A DNA stretch of 64,000 nt, taken from CAWCDJ01 sp963836015 (GTDB lineage Bacteria > Acidobacteriota > Terriglobia > Bryobacterales > Bryobacteraceae). The notes beneath the pieces were generated by a model that had not been told where the DNA came from, made no database searches, and was given only the letters and a program-made list of their open reading frames with translations. The translations under genes were made by a program, and so were the position numbers. Position 1 is the stretch's first letter. Each line of letters begins with the position of its first letter. Of the stretch, positions 18,185-27,593 are shown one piece after another. Where the stretch lies: NCBI GenBank assembly GCA_963836015.1, contig CAWIIF010000004.1, positions 1,426,001 to 1,490,000 on the forward strand, written 5' to 3'.

Positions 18185-18682
18185 TCACACCAGGCGCTTC
18201 GACTTCTTCGGAGGGGGGCGGCGCGGACGCTGCCGCGCGGAAACGGACTTGACGACGAGCGCCGGAGTCCCTCGGGGATCGAACGGTATCTTCGCCGTTC
18301 GGACCGCTTGTTCCATCAGATCCCGGACGCGGCGATCGTCCAGCATCTCGACCGGTTCCAGGACGATGTGGCGGGCGGTGGTGCCCGCGCCTTTCAGCAG
18401 GGCGTGCGGGTCGTCGAGCCCCCGCGCCTGGAGAAAGAACAGACTTACCCAGCGGGGGTAGAGGGCGATGGAAAAGATGGCCTCCGAGGCGCGGTCCGAA
18501 GGGCCGAACCCGATCGCCAGGGCATTGTAGTTGTCGTAGACCAGTTCGTGTGCCGACGGGTACCGGCTGCGCAGGTTTGCCAGGGCCCGGCGAGCCAGGG
18601 AGGCGATCTCGGGCGTGTACTTATCGAGGAAGGCGTCCAGTTGTTGGCTTGGGGGCTGGGACGAGCGTTTCGGCGCCGGCAT
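18185..18682 (-). CDS. hypothetical protein resembling DUF1801
   Basis: A 165-residue soluble protein: LDAFLDKYTPEIASLARRAL, SAHELVYDNYNALAIGF, then strands FSIALYPRWVSLFF and a basic tail (RQRPRRPPPKKSKR). The order helix, E-x-x-Y, beta sheet resembles the DUF1801 (YdhG-like) fold. No catalytic residues are known for that family. It starts 11 bp beyond the stop codon of the divergent-facing sulfatase and may be independent. Confidence 0.65.
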   Translation of the reverse strand: MPAPKRSSQPPSQQLDAFLDKYTPEIASLARRALANLRSRYPSAHELVYDNYNALAIGFGPSDRASEAIFSIALYPRWVSLFFLQARGLDDPHALLKGAGTTARHIVLEPVEMLDDRRVRDLMEQAVRTAKIPFDPRGTPALVVKSVSARQRPRRPPPKKSKRLV

Positions 18683-18694
18683 GACGGCACTGTA

Positions 18695-20263
18695 TCACAG
18701 GCGGTACGCGGGCGGCTGGCTGTCGCGCGGGGGCAGGTAGAATTCGATGGCTTCGGCGCGGTTCAGGCGCTGCGGCTCGCGCTCGCGGTCGGGATGGGTC
18801 GCGCGGAAGCGGTCGAGCATCAGGGTCTCGAACTTCGCTACCAGATCGGGATGCGTCGCAGCCACGTCGGTGAATTCGCCGGCATCGGCTCTCAGATCGT
18901 ACAAGCGGCGGTAGCGGCCGGGGGTGGGGTTTTCGGTGAGATAGCCGTCCTGGCGGGCGCGCCGGCCGGAACAGAAGATGAATTTCCATTCCGGGGTCTT
19001 GATGTAGGCCTCCTCGTTTTCCAGGTACTCGCTGAAGATGTGGTCGCGCGGCCGGTCCACGGCGCGGCCTTCGAGATACGGACGCAGGCTGCGGCCGTGC
19101 ATCACGGGCAGCGGGTCGAGGCCCAACAGATCGACGATGGTCGCGGGCACATCCACGTGCTCGGTAAGGTCGTGGACTACGCCGGCGCGGATGCGGCCGG
19201 GATAGCGCATGAGGAGCGGGACGCGCAGCGCCGGATCGTAGCCGCAGTGCTTTTCGAAGCGGCCGTGCTGGCCGAGGTCGTAGCCGTGATCGGCCATGTA
19301 GATGACGAAGGTATTATCATCGAGGCCGAGGCGCCGGAGGGCGTCGAGCACGCGGCCCACGTTGCGGTCGAGGAAGGCGGCGGAGGTGTAGTATGCCGCG
19401 ATGATGCCTCGCTTGTCGTCATCCGTGAGATCGCGGAAGATTTTCGGGATCTGCCAGGCGTCTTCCGGTCCTACGCGCGGTACCGGGAACTGCTTCGGGT
19501 CGAAGAGGCCGCGGTCTTCCAGGGGAAAATCGAATGGCGAGTGCGGCTCCTGAAAGCTGGTCCACAGGGCGAAGGGCTGATTGCGGTTCTCTTCCAGGTA
19601 GCGGATGGCCTGGCGGCCGATGTAGGTGCCGCGCATGTCTTCGTCGTATCGTGCGAAGGGCAGCTTGTCGGCGTCCAGCCATGTCCGGGCCGGATCGCGG
19701 AAGGGGCGCCACTGTGCAGGCTTGGCGGGAACCCCGGCGGGGGCGGGCCGCGGCTTCACTTCCGCCAGCCAGGCCCTGGTGATCTCACCCTCGGTCATCA
19801 TGACGTCGAAGCCATGCAGGCCGGGCGCGGCGGGGCGGTTGAAGTGCATCTTGCCGAAGACGGCGGTCCGATAGCCGGCCTGGCGGAACTGTTTGGCCAG
19901 GGTCGGCTTGCCGGGCGAGAGCGGCGTGCCCAGCAGAGTTACTCCGGCCGAGTGCGGCAACTGGCCGGTGAAGAACGATTGGCGCGAGGGCGTGCACACC
20001 GGAGCATTGCAATGGTGTGCGGCGAAACGCATGCATTGGGCCGACAGCCGGTCGAGGTTAGGCGTATGGGCGGCGTGGTTGCCGTCGCAGCCCATGACGT
20101 AGCCCGCATGGTCGTCGGCCAGAATAAACAGAAAGTTGGGCTTCCGCGAGGGGCGCGCGGGCGATTGTCCGCTGGAGAGCGAGGCGCCGGCCAGGGTTCC
20201 CAGCAGGGTACGACGGCCGATTGGGGTGGAGCACCACATTGGAGTATGTTGAAGAATCATCAT
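18695..20263 (-). CDS. exported sulfatase (formylglycine type)
   Basis: A 522-residue sulfatase. A Tat-like leader (GRRTLLGTLAGASLSSG) is followed by KPNFLFILADDH (metal Asp pair 50-51). The CxPxR motif is VCTPSRQSFFTG, with Cys90 as the formylglycine precursor. KMHFNRPAAPGLHGFD and YMADHGYDLGQHG supply further metal and substrate residues. It resembles the choline-sulfatase/iduronate-2-sulfatase branch and hydrolyses sulfate esters outside the membrane. A formylglycine-generating enzyme must be encoded elsewhere. Start at 20263 (two adjacent ATGs) or 20239. It is divergent from a second sulfatase gene with as little as 15 bp between. Confidence 0.9.
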   Translation of the reverse strand: MMILQHTPMWCSTPIGRRTLLGTLAGASLSSGQSPARPSRKPNFLFILADDHAGYVMGCDGNHAAHTPNLDRLSAQCMRFAAHHCNAPVCTPSRQSFFTGQLPHSAGVTLLGTPLSPGKPTLAKQFRQAGYRTAVFGKMHFNRPAAPGLHGFDVMMTEGEITRAWLAEVKPRPAPAGVPAKPAQWRPFRDPARTWLDADKLPFARYDEDMRGTYIGRQAIRYLEENRNQPFALWTSFQEPHSPFDFPLEDRGLFDPKQFPVPRVGPEDAWQIPKIFRDLTDDDKRGIIAAYYTSAAFLDRNVGRVLDALRRLGLDDNTFVIYMADHGYDLGQHGRFEKHCGYDPALRVPLLMRYPGRIRAGVVHDLTEHVDVPATIVDLLGLDPLPVMHGRSLRPYLEGRAVDRPRDHIFSEYLENEEAYIKTPEWKFIFCSGRRARQDGYLTENPTPGRYRRLYDLRADAGEFTDVAATHPDLVAKFETLMLDRFRATHPDREREPQRLNRAEAIEFYLPPRDSQPPAYRL

Positions 20264-20278
20264 ACTCGCGAAAAGCTC

Positions 20279-21832
20279 ATGACGCTCGACCGAAGAAACT
20301 TCCTGCGGCTGATGGGGGCCGCGGCCGCCGTGCCGCCGGCGTATCCGGCACCCGCGCGAAAGCCCAATTTCCTGGTGATTCTCGCCGACGATATGGGCTT
20401 CTCGGATGCCCGCTGCTATGGCGGGGACATCGATACGCCGAACCTCGACCGCCTGGCGGCTGGGGGAATCCGCTTCACCCAGATGTACTCGACGGCGCGC
20501 TGCGGGCCGTCGCGAAGCTCGCTGCTGACCGGATATTACGCCCAGCAGACCGCCTGTGACGTGATGACGCCGGGCAATATCCCGGACTACACGCGATTCA
20601 TTCCGGACCGCCTGAAGCCGCTCGGCTACCGCAGCTATCATTCCGGAAAGTGGCACATCCGGTTCACGCCGCGCGAGGGTGTGCGGTTCGACCACTCTTA
20701 CACGCTGCTGGACGAAGACCGCTACTTCACGCCGCGCCGCCTGGAACTCGACGGAGAGCCGCTGCCCCCGCCCAAGCCGGAAGAGCATTACTACACCACC
20801 ACGGCGATCGCGGATTACGCGATCCGCTTCCTGAAGGAACACGCGCGCGATCACGCAGGCGACCCGTTCTTTCTGTACCTGGCGCCGCACGCGCCGCACT
20901 TCCCGCTGCAGGCGCCGGCCGAAGACATCGCGCGGTACAAGGACCGTTTCGCCGATGGCTGGGATGCCGAGCGGGAGCGGAAGCTGGCGCGCATGCGCCA
21001 CATGGGGATCGTGAACTGCGGGCTTGCGCCGCTCGAGCCGAACATGTGGACGCGCTGGAACACTCCGGACGCAGAGTTGCTGGCGAAGATCGGGCCGGGG
21101 GAGGTGACCCGGGCGGTTCCGTGGTCCACCCTGACGCCCGAGCAGAAGGCGTTCCAGCGAACCAAGATGGCGATCCACGCGGCCATGATCACCAGGATGG
21201 ACCTGGAGATCGGAAAGGTCCTGGATCAGTTGAAGGCCATGGACGCCTGGCGCGACACGGTAATCCTGTTCCTCTCGGACAATGGCGCGAGCTCGGAGCA
21301 GTTGATACGCGGGGACGGCCACGACCGGGCGGCGCCTCCCGGCTCGGCGCGGTCGTTCCTGGGACTCGGACCGGGATGGTCGACCTGTTCGAACACGCCG
21401 CTGCGGCTGCACAAGTCGTGGGTCAACGAAGGCGGCATCGCGTCGCCGCTGATCGTGCACTGGCCGAACGGGATCCGGGCGCGCAACCAACTACGGCATG
21501 ATCCCTGCCATTTCGTGGATTTGCTGCCGACCCTGGCAGACCTGGCGGGCGGCGATCCGCGGGAGCATCCGAAAGGCGGGCCGCCGCCGGCCGGACGCAC
21601 ACTGGCTCCGGCATTCCAAAAAGACGGCGCCGCCCCGCACGATTTTCTGTACTTCAACCACAATCACAACCGGGCCATCCGCGTGGGCGACTACAAGCTG
21701 ATTGCCACGGGAGAGGATGGCGCCGTGGGAGTTGTACGACCTGGGCACGGACCGGTGCGAGCAGCGCGATCTGGCTCGGGAACAGCCCGCGCGAGTCGAA
21801 GAAATGGCAGCGTTATGGAGGCAGCGGGATGA
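20279..21832 (+). CDS. exported sulfatase, C-terminus frameshifted
   Basis: An arylsulfatase-type protein. It has a Tat leader (MTLDRRNFLRLMGAAAA), metal residues in LADDMGFSDARCYGGD, and the CxPxR site RCGPSRSSLLTG (Cys75). SGKWHI and FLSDNGASSEQL complete the active-site set. Near 21715-21725 the frame breaks. The expected ending, WELYDLGTDRCEQRDLA then EYARLREA, continues in the +1 frame to a stop at 21897-21899, while this frame ends with unrelated residues at 21832. The catalytic part is intact. Either a real 1-base insertion or a sequence error explains it. Confidence 0.85.
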   Translation: MTLDRRNFLRLMGAAAAVPPAYPAPARKPNFLVILADDMGFSDARCYGGDIDTPNLDRLAAGGIRFTQMYSTARCGPSRSSLLTGYYAQQTACDVMTPGNIPDYTRFIPDRLKPLGYRSYHSGKWHIRFTPREGVRFDHSYTLLDEDRYFTPRRLELDGEPLPPPKPEEHYYTTTAIADYAIRFLKEHARDHAGDPFFLYLAPHAPHFPLQAPAEDIARYKDRFADGWDAERERKLARMRHMGIVNCGLAPLEPNMWTRWNTPDAELLAKIGPGEVTRAVPWSTLTPEQKAFQRTKMAIHAAMITRMDLEIGKVLDQLKAMDAWRDTVILFLSDNGASSEQLIRGDGHDRAAPPGSARSFLGLGPGWSTCSNTPLRLHKSWVNEGGIASPLIVHWPNGIRARNQLRHDPCHFVDLLPTLADLAGGDPREHPKGGPPPAGRTLAPAFQKDGAAPHDFLYFNHNHNRAIRVGDYKLIATGEDGAVGVVRPGHGPVRAARSGSGTARASRRNGSVMEAAG

Positions 21833-21988
21833 GGAATATGCCCGGCTTCGCGAGGCTTCCCCGCCCAGCAGCCGCCGGCGGATGCGGACTTCGGGATAGT
21901 ACCGTGTTATCGTGCGAAAACCACCGGTAAGACGCTGCCAGTGATATTGTAGACACCAAGGGGGCCGGTCCATAGGGGCCGGAACTGC

Positions 21989-22906
21989 ATGATACGAAAG
22001 TCCTCAGCATTTCTTATCCCGCTCTATGCGGGCGTGTTGGCGGTTGCCGGAGCGCAGCAGGCGCCCAAGACCCAGTTGACCGCACGAGAGCTGTTCTACG
22101 CCGCCGTGGAAGCGCCCAAGCCGGCCACGCCGGCCAAGCCGCAGGCCAAGGCGCCGCGAAAGGCGGTCGCGAAGGCGGAGTCCGTACACGAGACGCGCAA
22201 AACCGAGGACCAGGCGCCGGTTCAGCCAAGTCACCATACGCCGCCCACGCCGGGGGCCGGGTTCGTGCAACTGGCTTCGGAACGGACTACCGCGCCCGCG
22301 CCTACAGCGGGGCCGCCTCTCGGTCTCAAGTGCACGATCAAGAAACTCACCGATGGGGAGATGACGGCTGTGCCCGCGGACACGGTGTTCCACGCCGGCG
22401 ACAAGATCCAACTGGAGGTCCAGGCCAACAGTCCGGGCTACCTCTACATCATCGCCAAGGGATCGAGCGGCACCTGGAAGCCGATGTTTCCCTCGTCGGA
22501 CGTGGAGGACGGCAATAACCATGTAGACGGGTGGCACTCCTACACGCTGCCCCCGAAATCCCGCATGGTCTTCGACCAGCAGACCGGTACGGAGCGGATC
22601 TTCATCGTGTTTTCCCGCGAGCCGGAGACCGACCTGGAGAAGACGATCTACTCGCTACAGGGCGGAAGGCCGCGTCCGGCCGCTGCGCCGCAGGAGGCTC
22701 CGCATCAGAAGCAGATGATCATGACGGCGAGTGTGGACGATGCCATGGTGGGGCGGCTGCGCACTACCTTCTCGCGCGACCTGGTGATCGAGCGGGTGAA
22801 CGAGGATACACCGGGTGAGAAGAAGGAGACCGCCGTTTACGTGGTGAATCCGACGGGCAGTCCCGATTCGCGGGTGGTGGCCGACCTCGCGCTGGTGCAT
22901 CAATGA
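21989..22906 (+). CDS. exported DUF4384-domain protein
   Basis: A 305-residue protein. The leader is AFLIPLYAGVLAVAGAQ, followed by a Pro/Lys/Ala-rich linker (residues 40-110) that may span the periplasm or peptidoglycan. A DUF4384 domain sits at about 115-220, with GDKIQLEVQANSPGYLYII, MFPSSDVEDGNNHV and RIFIVFSREPE. DUF4384 is a beta-sandwich often fused to caspases or kinases, probably as a binding module. It overlaps the next gene by ATGA (22903-22906) and heads the operon ending in a caspase-like protein. Confidence 0.82.
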   Translation: MIRKSSAFLIPLYAGVLAVAGAQQAPKTQLTARELFYAAVEAPKPATPAKPQAKAPRKAVAKAESVHETRKTEDQAPVQPSHHTPPTPGAGFVQLASERTTAPAPTAGPPLGLKCTIKKLTDGEMTAVPADTVFHAGDKIQLEVQANSPGYLYIIAKGSSGTWKPMFPSSDVEDGNNHVDGWHSYTLPPKSRMVFDQQTGTERIFIVFSREPETDLEKTIYSLQGGRPRPAAAPQEAPHQKQMIMTASVDDAMVGRLRTTFSRDLVIERVNEDTPGEKKETAVYVVNPTGSPDSRVVADLALVHQ

Positions 22907-23574
22907 TTCGCGGATTGGCGGCGGCAGCCCTGGGGACGGCGCTGGCGGGCGCGCCGGCGCTGGCGCAGAGCCGCACCATGCAGCAGGGCGTGCACCGCAT
23001 GGAGATCACGCTCGAGCGGATGGAACGGGGCGCGTGGCACACGATCGATCCGGGCCTGGTGCTGGCGCAGGGCGACCGCGTGCGCTTCCGCTTCCACACC
23101 AATTTCGACGGCTACCTGTACGTGACCAACTTCAGCAGCTCGGGAAAATACGGGCAACTGTTCCCGCGAGTGGAAACGGGGCAGGACAACCACATCGCCT
23201 CCGGACAGATGTACCAGGTGCCGGAGACCGCGACGGTGTTCAGGATCGCGGGGCCGGCTGGTTTTGAGACAGTCTACTGGCTGGTCAGCCCCACACGGCT
23301 GGCCGCGCCGGCCCTGACGCCCGAATCCAAGCCGCTGACGTTGATGCCGCGGTGCGACGACGCCATTCTGAAGGCCCGCGGCGACTGCATCGATTCTTCG
23401 GCCGGGCCGAAGCTGATTCCGCGCGAGGTGGAACTGCCCCAGGACCTCGCCCAGGCGGCGGGAGAGAGCCGCCGCGACCTGCTCTTCATGCGGCAGGAGA
23501 ACAAAGCGGTGATCTCGTCGCCCGAGCCGTTGACCGGCCCGGTGGTGTACGAGTACCGCCTGGCGCACCGGTGA
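22903..23574 (+). CDS. second exported DUF4384-like protein
   Basis: A 223-residue protein with leader LAAAALGTALAGAPALAQ. The DUF4384-type domain is at about 45-130: LAQGDRVRFRFHTNFDGYLY, GQLFPRVETGQDNHI and GFETVYWLVSP. It carries the same FP-x-x-(D/E)-x-G-x-(D/N)N core as its neighbour but lacks the long Pro/Lys linker. Two Cys in the C-terminal part (CDDAI, GDCID) may form a disulfide. It is coupled by overlap to the gene before and lies 5 nt before the caspase gene, so the three are clearly one operon. Confidence 0.8.
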   Translation: MIRGLAAAALGTALAGAPALAQSRTMQQGVHRMEITLERMERGAWHTIDPGLVLAQGDRVRFRFHTNFDGYLYVTNFSSSGKYGQLFPRVETGQDNHIASGQMYQVPETATVFRIAGPAGFETVYWLVSPTRLAAPALTPESKPLTLMPRCDDAILKARGDCIDSSAGPKLIPREVELPQDLAQAAGESRRDLLFMRQENKAVISSPEPLTGPVVYEYRLAHR

Positions 23575-23579
23575 CCGTC

Positions 23580-25640
23580 ATGTGGAAGAGCATCCCCTTG
23601 CTGCTGGCTTGCGCCGCGCTGGGCGCCCAACAGCAGCAGCCGCCGCAACAACGCCAGCGCGACCTGAAGCTCGAGAAGATCGAGACTCCGGCCCCTCCCA
23701 AAGCTCCTTCGATTCCGCGCAGCTACGCGGTGATCGTGGGAATCTCGCATTACAAGAACCTTCCCGAGAAGCTGCAGTTACAGTACCCGGAGCGGGACGC
23801 GCAATCGATCTACACCATCCTGATCAGCCCGGAGGGCGGCAATTTCAAAGCGGAGAACGTCCACATTCTGACGGGAGACAAGGCGACGCTGGCGGGACTG
23901 CGGCGGGAGATCGACACCTGGCTGCCGGGCGTGGCGAAGCCGGGCGACCGCGTGCTGATCTACTTCGCCGGCCACGGTTTCATGTACCAGGGCAAGGGAT
24001 ATCTGGCGCCGTACGACATCGACACCAACCGCATCGCCGCCACCGGCTATCCGATGGAAGAGCTCGGCGAGGTGATGGGCGCCAAGATTCGCGCCACTTC
24101 GAAAGTGCTGCTGACCGACGCCTGCCATAGCGGTGCGATATCGCCCGAAGATACCGCCAGCCTGAACAAGACTCTGTCCTCGCTCAACACGTCGCTGTTT
24201 TCGCTGACGGCCAGTCGCGATCGCGAGCGGTCGTTCGAGAGCCCGGAGCTCGAAGGCGGCCACGGCGTGTTTACTTACTACGTAGTGAAGGGGCTGGAAG
24301 GCGCGGCCGATACCAACCACGACGGCATCGTAACCGCGGATGAGCTGGCCGAGTACACGCACACGCAGGTCCGCGAGGCGACGGGCGCGCAGCAGAATCC
24401 GACTTCGGACCGCGGCAGCTTCGACCCGAACATGCTGCTCTCGTATGTTCCTTCGAACGCCGCGCCCGCCACGCCGCCGGCGCCCAAGTTCGGCACGCTG
24501 ATCTTCGAAGCCAACAAGGATGGCGTGGAGGTGTTCGTCGACGATAAGTCGGTGGGGGTGATCGCGACCGGCAAAACCATCACCGTGCCGGGGCTGCAGC
24601 CCGGCGAGCACACCATCAAGGGCGTGAAGATGGGGTACGAACCGGACGGTCCCCGCCAGGAGACGGTCTACCCCGGGCAGGACTCCACGGTTACCATCAA
24701 GATCCTGATTCCGCGGCGGCGCCCCAAGGCAGCGGTCGATTCGCTCGATGACGGCATCAAGTATTACCTCAAAGGCTACCAGCAGAACTATAAGAAGGCA
24801 GCCGATTATTTCGAAAAAGCGCTGGTCGCGGATCCGACTTACAGCCAGGCCGCGTACTACCTGGGGCTCACTTACAACGCGATGTTCGACGAGGAGAAAG
24901 CCCAGCAGTATTTCAAGAAGGCCATCGAGATCGACCCCGACTATCTGGAGGCGCACGCAAATTACGCCGGCATGCTGCTGGACATCGGCGACGTGGACGA
25001 AGCCATCCGGCAGATCAACACGGTGCTGACGCGGCAGCCGAATCACGCCATGGCGCTGACGATGCTCGCCCAGGCTTACCGTTTGAAAGGACTCTATCCG
25101 CAGTCCATCGACTCGGCGCGGAAGGCCGTGCAGTTGACGCCCAAGAACGCGGAGCCGCACCTGTGGATGGCGGACAGCCTGCGGTTGAGCGGAAAGTTCG
25201 CGGAAGCCAAGGCCGAATATAGCCAGTACCTGGCACTCAGCGATTTCGACAGCCACCTGGCGGGGCAGTTGAATTACTATGTGCTGGGATCGCTCTTCGG
25301 CCTGGGGAAAAAGAAGCGCGCCGGAACGCACGACATCTGGAGCGACCTGCGGAGCCTGGCCTACTTCGGGCTCTGCGATTGCGAGCGCAAGATGTCGAAC
25401 TTTGACCAGGCCATCGGTTATTGCCAGCGCTCCCTGTCGTACGATCCGCAGGATCCCTACGCGCACTTCGCGCTGGGAGTGTCGTACATGCGGAAGGCCA
25501 ACGAGACGAACAGCGTGGCGGAGCTGGCGCCGGCGTTGAAGCACCTGCAGGAAGTCGTGGCGATTAATCCGGACCTGGATGAAGCGCAATTCGCGAAGAA
25601 GAACATTGCGGTGATCCAGCAGGCCTTGCAGCAGAAATAA
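23580..25640 (+). CDS. exported caspase-like (C14) peptidase with EF-hand, PEGA and TPR domains
   Basis: A 686-residue protein. After a leader (SIPLLLACAALGAQ) a caspase fold spans about 45-290, with catalytic His132 in YFAGHG and Cys182 in DACHSG. A 12-residue EF-hand-like loop DTNHDGIVTADE (244-255) lies inside the p10-like part and suggests calcium dependence. A PEGA domain (about 304-378) is followed by TPR repeats (about 390-686) such as AAYYLGLTYNAMFDEEKAQQ. It presumably acts outside the cytoplasm on unknown proteins, with the two DUF4384 proteins as partners. A GTG at 23571 is an alternative start. Confidence 0.87.
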   Translation: MWKSIPLLLACAALGAQQQQPPQQRQRDLKLEKIETPAPPKAPSIPRSYAVIVGISHYKNLPEKLQLQYPERDAQSIYTILISPEGGNFKAENVHILTGDKATLAGLRREIDTWLPGVAKPGDRVLIYFAGHGFMYQGKGYLAPYDIDTNRIAATGYPMEELGEVMGAKIRATSKVLLTDACHSGAISPEDTASLNKTLSSLNTSLFSLTASRDRERSFESPELEGGHGVFTYYVVKGLEGAADTNHDGIVTADELAEYTHTQVREATGAQQNPTSDRGSFDPNMLLSYVPSNAAPATPPAPKFGTLIFEANKDGVEVFVDDKSVGVIATGKTITVPGLQPGEHTIKGVKMGYEPDGPRQETVYPGQDSTVTIKILIPRRRPKAAVDSLDDGIKYYLKGYQQNYKKAADYFEKALVADPTYSQAAYYLGLTYNAMFDEEKAQQYFKKAIEIDPDYLEAHANYAGMLLDIGDVDEAIRQINTVLTRQPNHAMALTMLAQAYRLKGLYPQSIDSARKAVQLTPKNAEPHLWMADSLRLSGKFAEAKAEYSQYLALSDFDSHLAGQLNYYVLGSLFGLGKKKRAGTHDIWSDLRSLAYFGLCDCERKMSNFDQAIGYCQRSLSYDPQDPYAHFALGVSYMRKANETNSVAELAPALKHLQEVVAINPDLDEAQFAKKNIAVIQQALQQK

Positions 25641-25699
25641 CAGGCTACCTGCCCTCCTCTGACTTGAACCCCGCGGCGCAACGGAATATTCTCAACCTT

Positions 25700-27589
25700 G
25701 TGATCCCCTCGCGATTCCTGTGTGCCGCTCTCTTCGCCGCCGCGCTTTCCGCTCAAACGATTGTTGTCTCGCCCGACGGGCCCATCCACACGCTGGCGCA
25801 GGCCCGCGCGGAGGTGCACGTCCAGCGCGACGCCGGCCGCACCGGGACCATCACGATCCAGGTTCGCGACGGCACCTATTTTCTCGATGAAGCGCTGGTC
25901 CTGACTGCCGCGGACTCCGACACGGTCTGGGAAGCCGCGCCCGGCGCGCGGCCCGTCATCAGCGGCGGGCGCGTCATCGCGGGGTGGTTGAAAGGCCCCG
26001 GTCCGCTTTGGAAGGCCGACTCCGGCGGCTCTTCGTTCCGGCAGTTGTTCATCGGCGGACGCCGCGCTCAGCGCGCCCGCACGCCCAACTACGGCTTCTA
26101 CCGCATCGATGGCCCGAGCCCGCAAGATAAGCCGCTCCGCCTGCACTTCCGCGGCAGCGACATCAGGAGGGAGTGGGCCGAGGCGGGCGATGTCGAAGTG
26201 ATCGCCTACTTCGCCTGGGCCGACATCCGCATGCCCATCGTGAGCGTGGACGAGGAGTCGCACACCGCCACGCTGACCGGCGATCCACGGCCTTCCAACA
26301 AAGAAGCCGACGCGCGGTACTACCTCGAGAACGCGCCCGACGGGCTCGACACGCCGGGCGAATGGCGGCTGGACCGCAAGTCCCACACTGTTTTCTACTG
26401 GCCGATGGCCGGAGAGAACATGGCGGACGAGCAGGTGATCGCGCCCGAACTGGAGCACCTGGTAGAACTACGCGGCGTGCACGACGTGACGTTCCGCGGC
26501 CTGCAAGTCGCCCACGCCGCGTGGAGATTGCCGCCCGGAGGCTATGCCGATACCCAGGCCGCCGTACCGGCACCGGCGGCGATCGTCGGGATCAACGCGA
26601 CCGGCTGCAAGATCGAGCGGTGCACCATCGCGCACTCCGGCGGATACGGCGTCTTCTTCGGACGGGGGTCGAAGCGAAACCAGGTGCTGGCCAGCGAGCT
26701 GTACGATCTCGGCGCCGGCGGCATCAAGCTCGGCGAGCCGCAGCAGTATCCGGACGATGCGGACCAGAACTACGAGAACGTGGTGGCGGACAATCACATA
26801 CACGACCTCGGCCTGGTCTACGCGCCGGCCGTGGGGGTGTGGGTTTTGCAAAGCGGACGAAACCAGATCGTCCACAACCATATTCACGACCTGTATTACA
26901 CCGCGATTTCCGTGGGCTGGACCTGGGGCTACGGCGAGAACCAGTCCAAGGGCAACGTGATCGAGTACAACCACCTGCACGACATCGGCAAGGAGATGCT
27001 GAGCGACATGGGAGGCATCTATACGCTGGGCGTGCAGCCGGGGACGCGCATCCGCAACAACCTGATCCACGATATCGCGTCATTCACTTATGGTGGGTGG
27101 GGCATCTATCCCGACGAAGGGTCGTCGGAGATGCTGATCGAAAACAACATCGTCTACCACTGCAAGAGCGCCGGTTTTCATCAGCACTATGGGCGCGAGA
27201 ACATCGTGCGCAACAACATCTGGGCGTTCAATCGCGAAAATCAGCTGATGCGGACGCGCGCCGAGCCGCACCTCTCATTCACCTTCGAGCGCAACATTGT
27301 GTACTTCGACCAGGGACGCCTGCTCGGCAGCAATTGGACCGGCGACCAGTTTGCCATGAAAGGCAATGTCTACTTCGATACTCGCGGCCGGGACATTCGC
27401 TTCGCCGGCAAGTCGTTCGCGGAGTGGCAGGCCGCCGGCAAAGATGCGGGGTCCGTCATCGCCGACCCGCTGTTCGTGAACGCCGGCAATTTCGATTTCC
27501 GCCTGCGCCCGGGTTCACCAGCGCTCGAGATGGGGTTCCAGCCGATCGATATGAGCACGGTCGGCCCGCGTGTGCCGTCCGGGCAGTAA
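25700..27589 (+). CDS. secreted right-handed beta-helix protein (possible glycosidase/lyase)
   Basis: A protein of about 630 residues. A leader (IPSRFLCAALFAAALSAQ) precedes a parallel beta-helix with N-terminal pattern LAQARAEVHVQRDAG and DGTYFLDEALVLTAADS. Many helix rungs follow (IERCTIAHSGGYGVFF, NHIHDLYYTAISVGW, NNIVYHCKSAGFHQHY). This layout occurs in acidobacterial pectate-lyase-like proteins and resembles GH141-type glycosidases. I cannot assign catalytic residues. The start is GTG 25700 (directly before the leader) or TTG 25664; neither has a good Shine-Dalgarno. Confidence 0.8.
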   Translation: MIPSRFLCAALFAAALSAQTIVVSPDGPIHTLAQARAEVHVQRDAGRTGTITIQVRDGTYFLDEALVLTAADSDTVWEAAPGARPVISGGRVIAGWLKGPGPLWKADSGGSSFRQLFIGGRRAQRARTPNYGFYRIDGPSPQDKPLRLHFRGSDIRREWAEAGDVEVIAYFAWADIRMPIVSVDEESHTATLTGDPRPSNKEADARYYLENAPDGLDTPGEWRLDRKSHTVFYWPMAGENMADEQVIAPELEHLVELRGVHDVTFRGLQVAHAAWRLPPGGYADTQAAVPAPAAIVGINATGCKIERCTIAHSGGYGVFFGRGSKRNQVLASELYDLGAGGIKLGEPQQYPDDADQNYENVVADNHIHDLGLVYAPAVGVWVLQSGRNQIVHNHIHDLYYTAISVGWTWGYGENQSKGNVIEYNHLHDIGKEMLSDMGGIYTLGVQPGTRIRNNLIHDIASFTYGGWGIYPDEGSSEMLIENNIVYHCKSAGFHQHYGRENIVRNNIWAFNRENQLMRTRAEPHLSFTFERNIVYFDQGRLLGSNWTGDQFAMKGNVYFDTRGRDIRFAGKSFAEWQAAGKDAGSVIADPLFVNAGNFDFRLRPGSPALEMGFQPIDMSTVGPRVPSGQ

Positions 27590-27593
27590 CGTC

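Noticed and set aside
18308..20278. A long plus-strand frame leading into the second sulfatase
   Set aside because: It is antisense to the first sulfatase and has no recognisable domain. The sulfatase proper starts at 20279 with a Tat leader.
20264..21490. A long minus-strand extension upstream of the first sulfatase
   Set aside because: It is antisense to the second sulfatase. The leader at 20263 or 20239 is the natural start.
23778..25589. A 603-codon minus-strand frame opposite the caspase gene
   Set aside because: Low-complexity Arg/His/Val-rich translation with no domain; the caspase on the other strand is clear.
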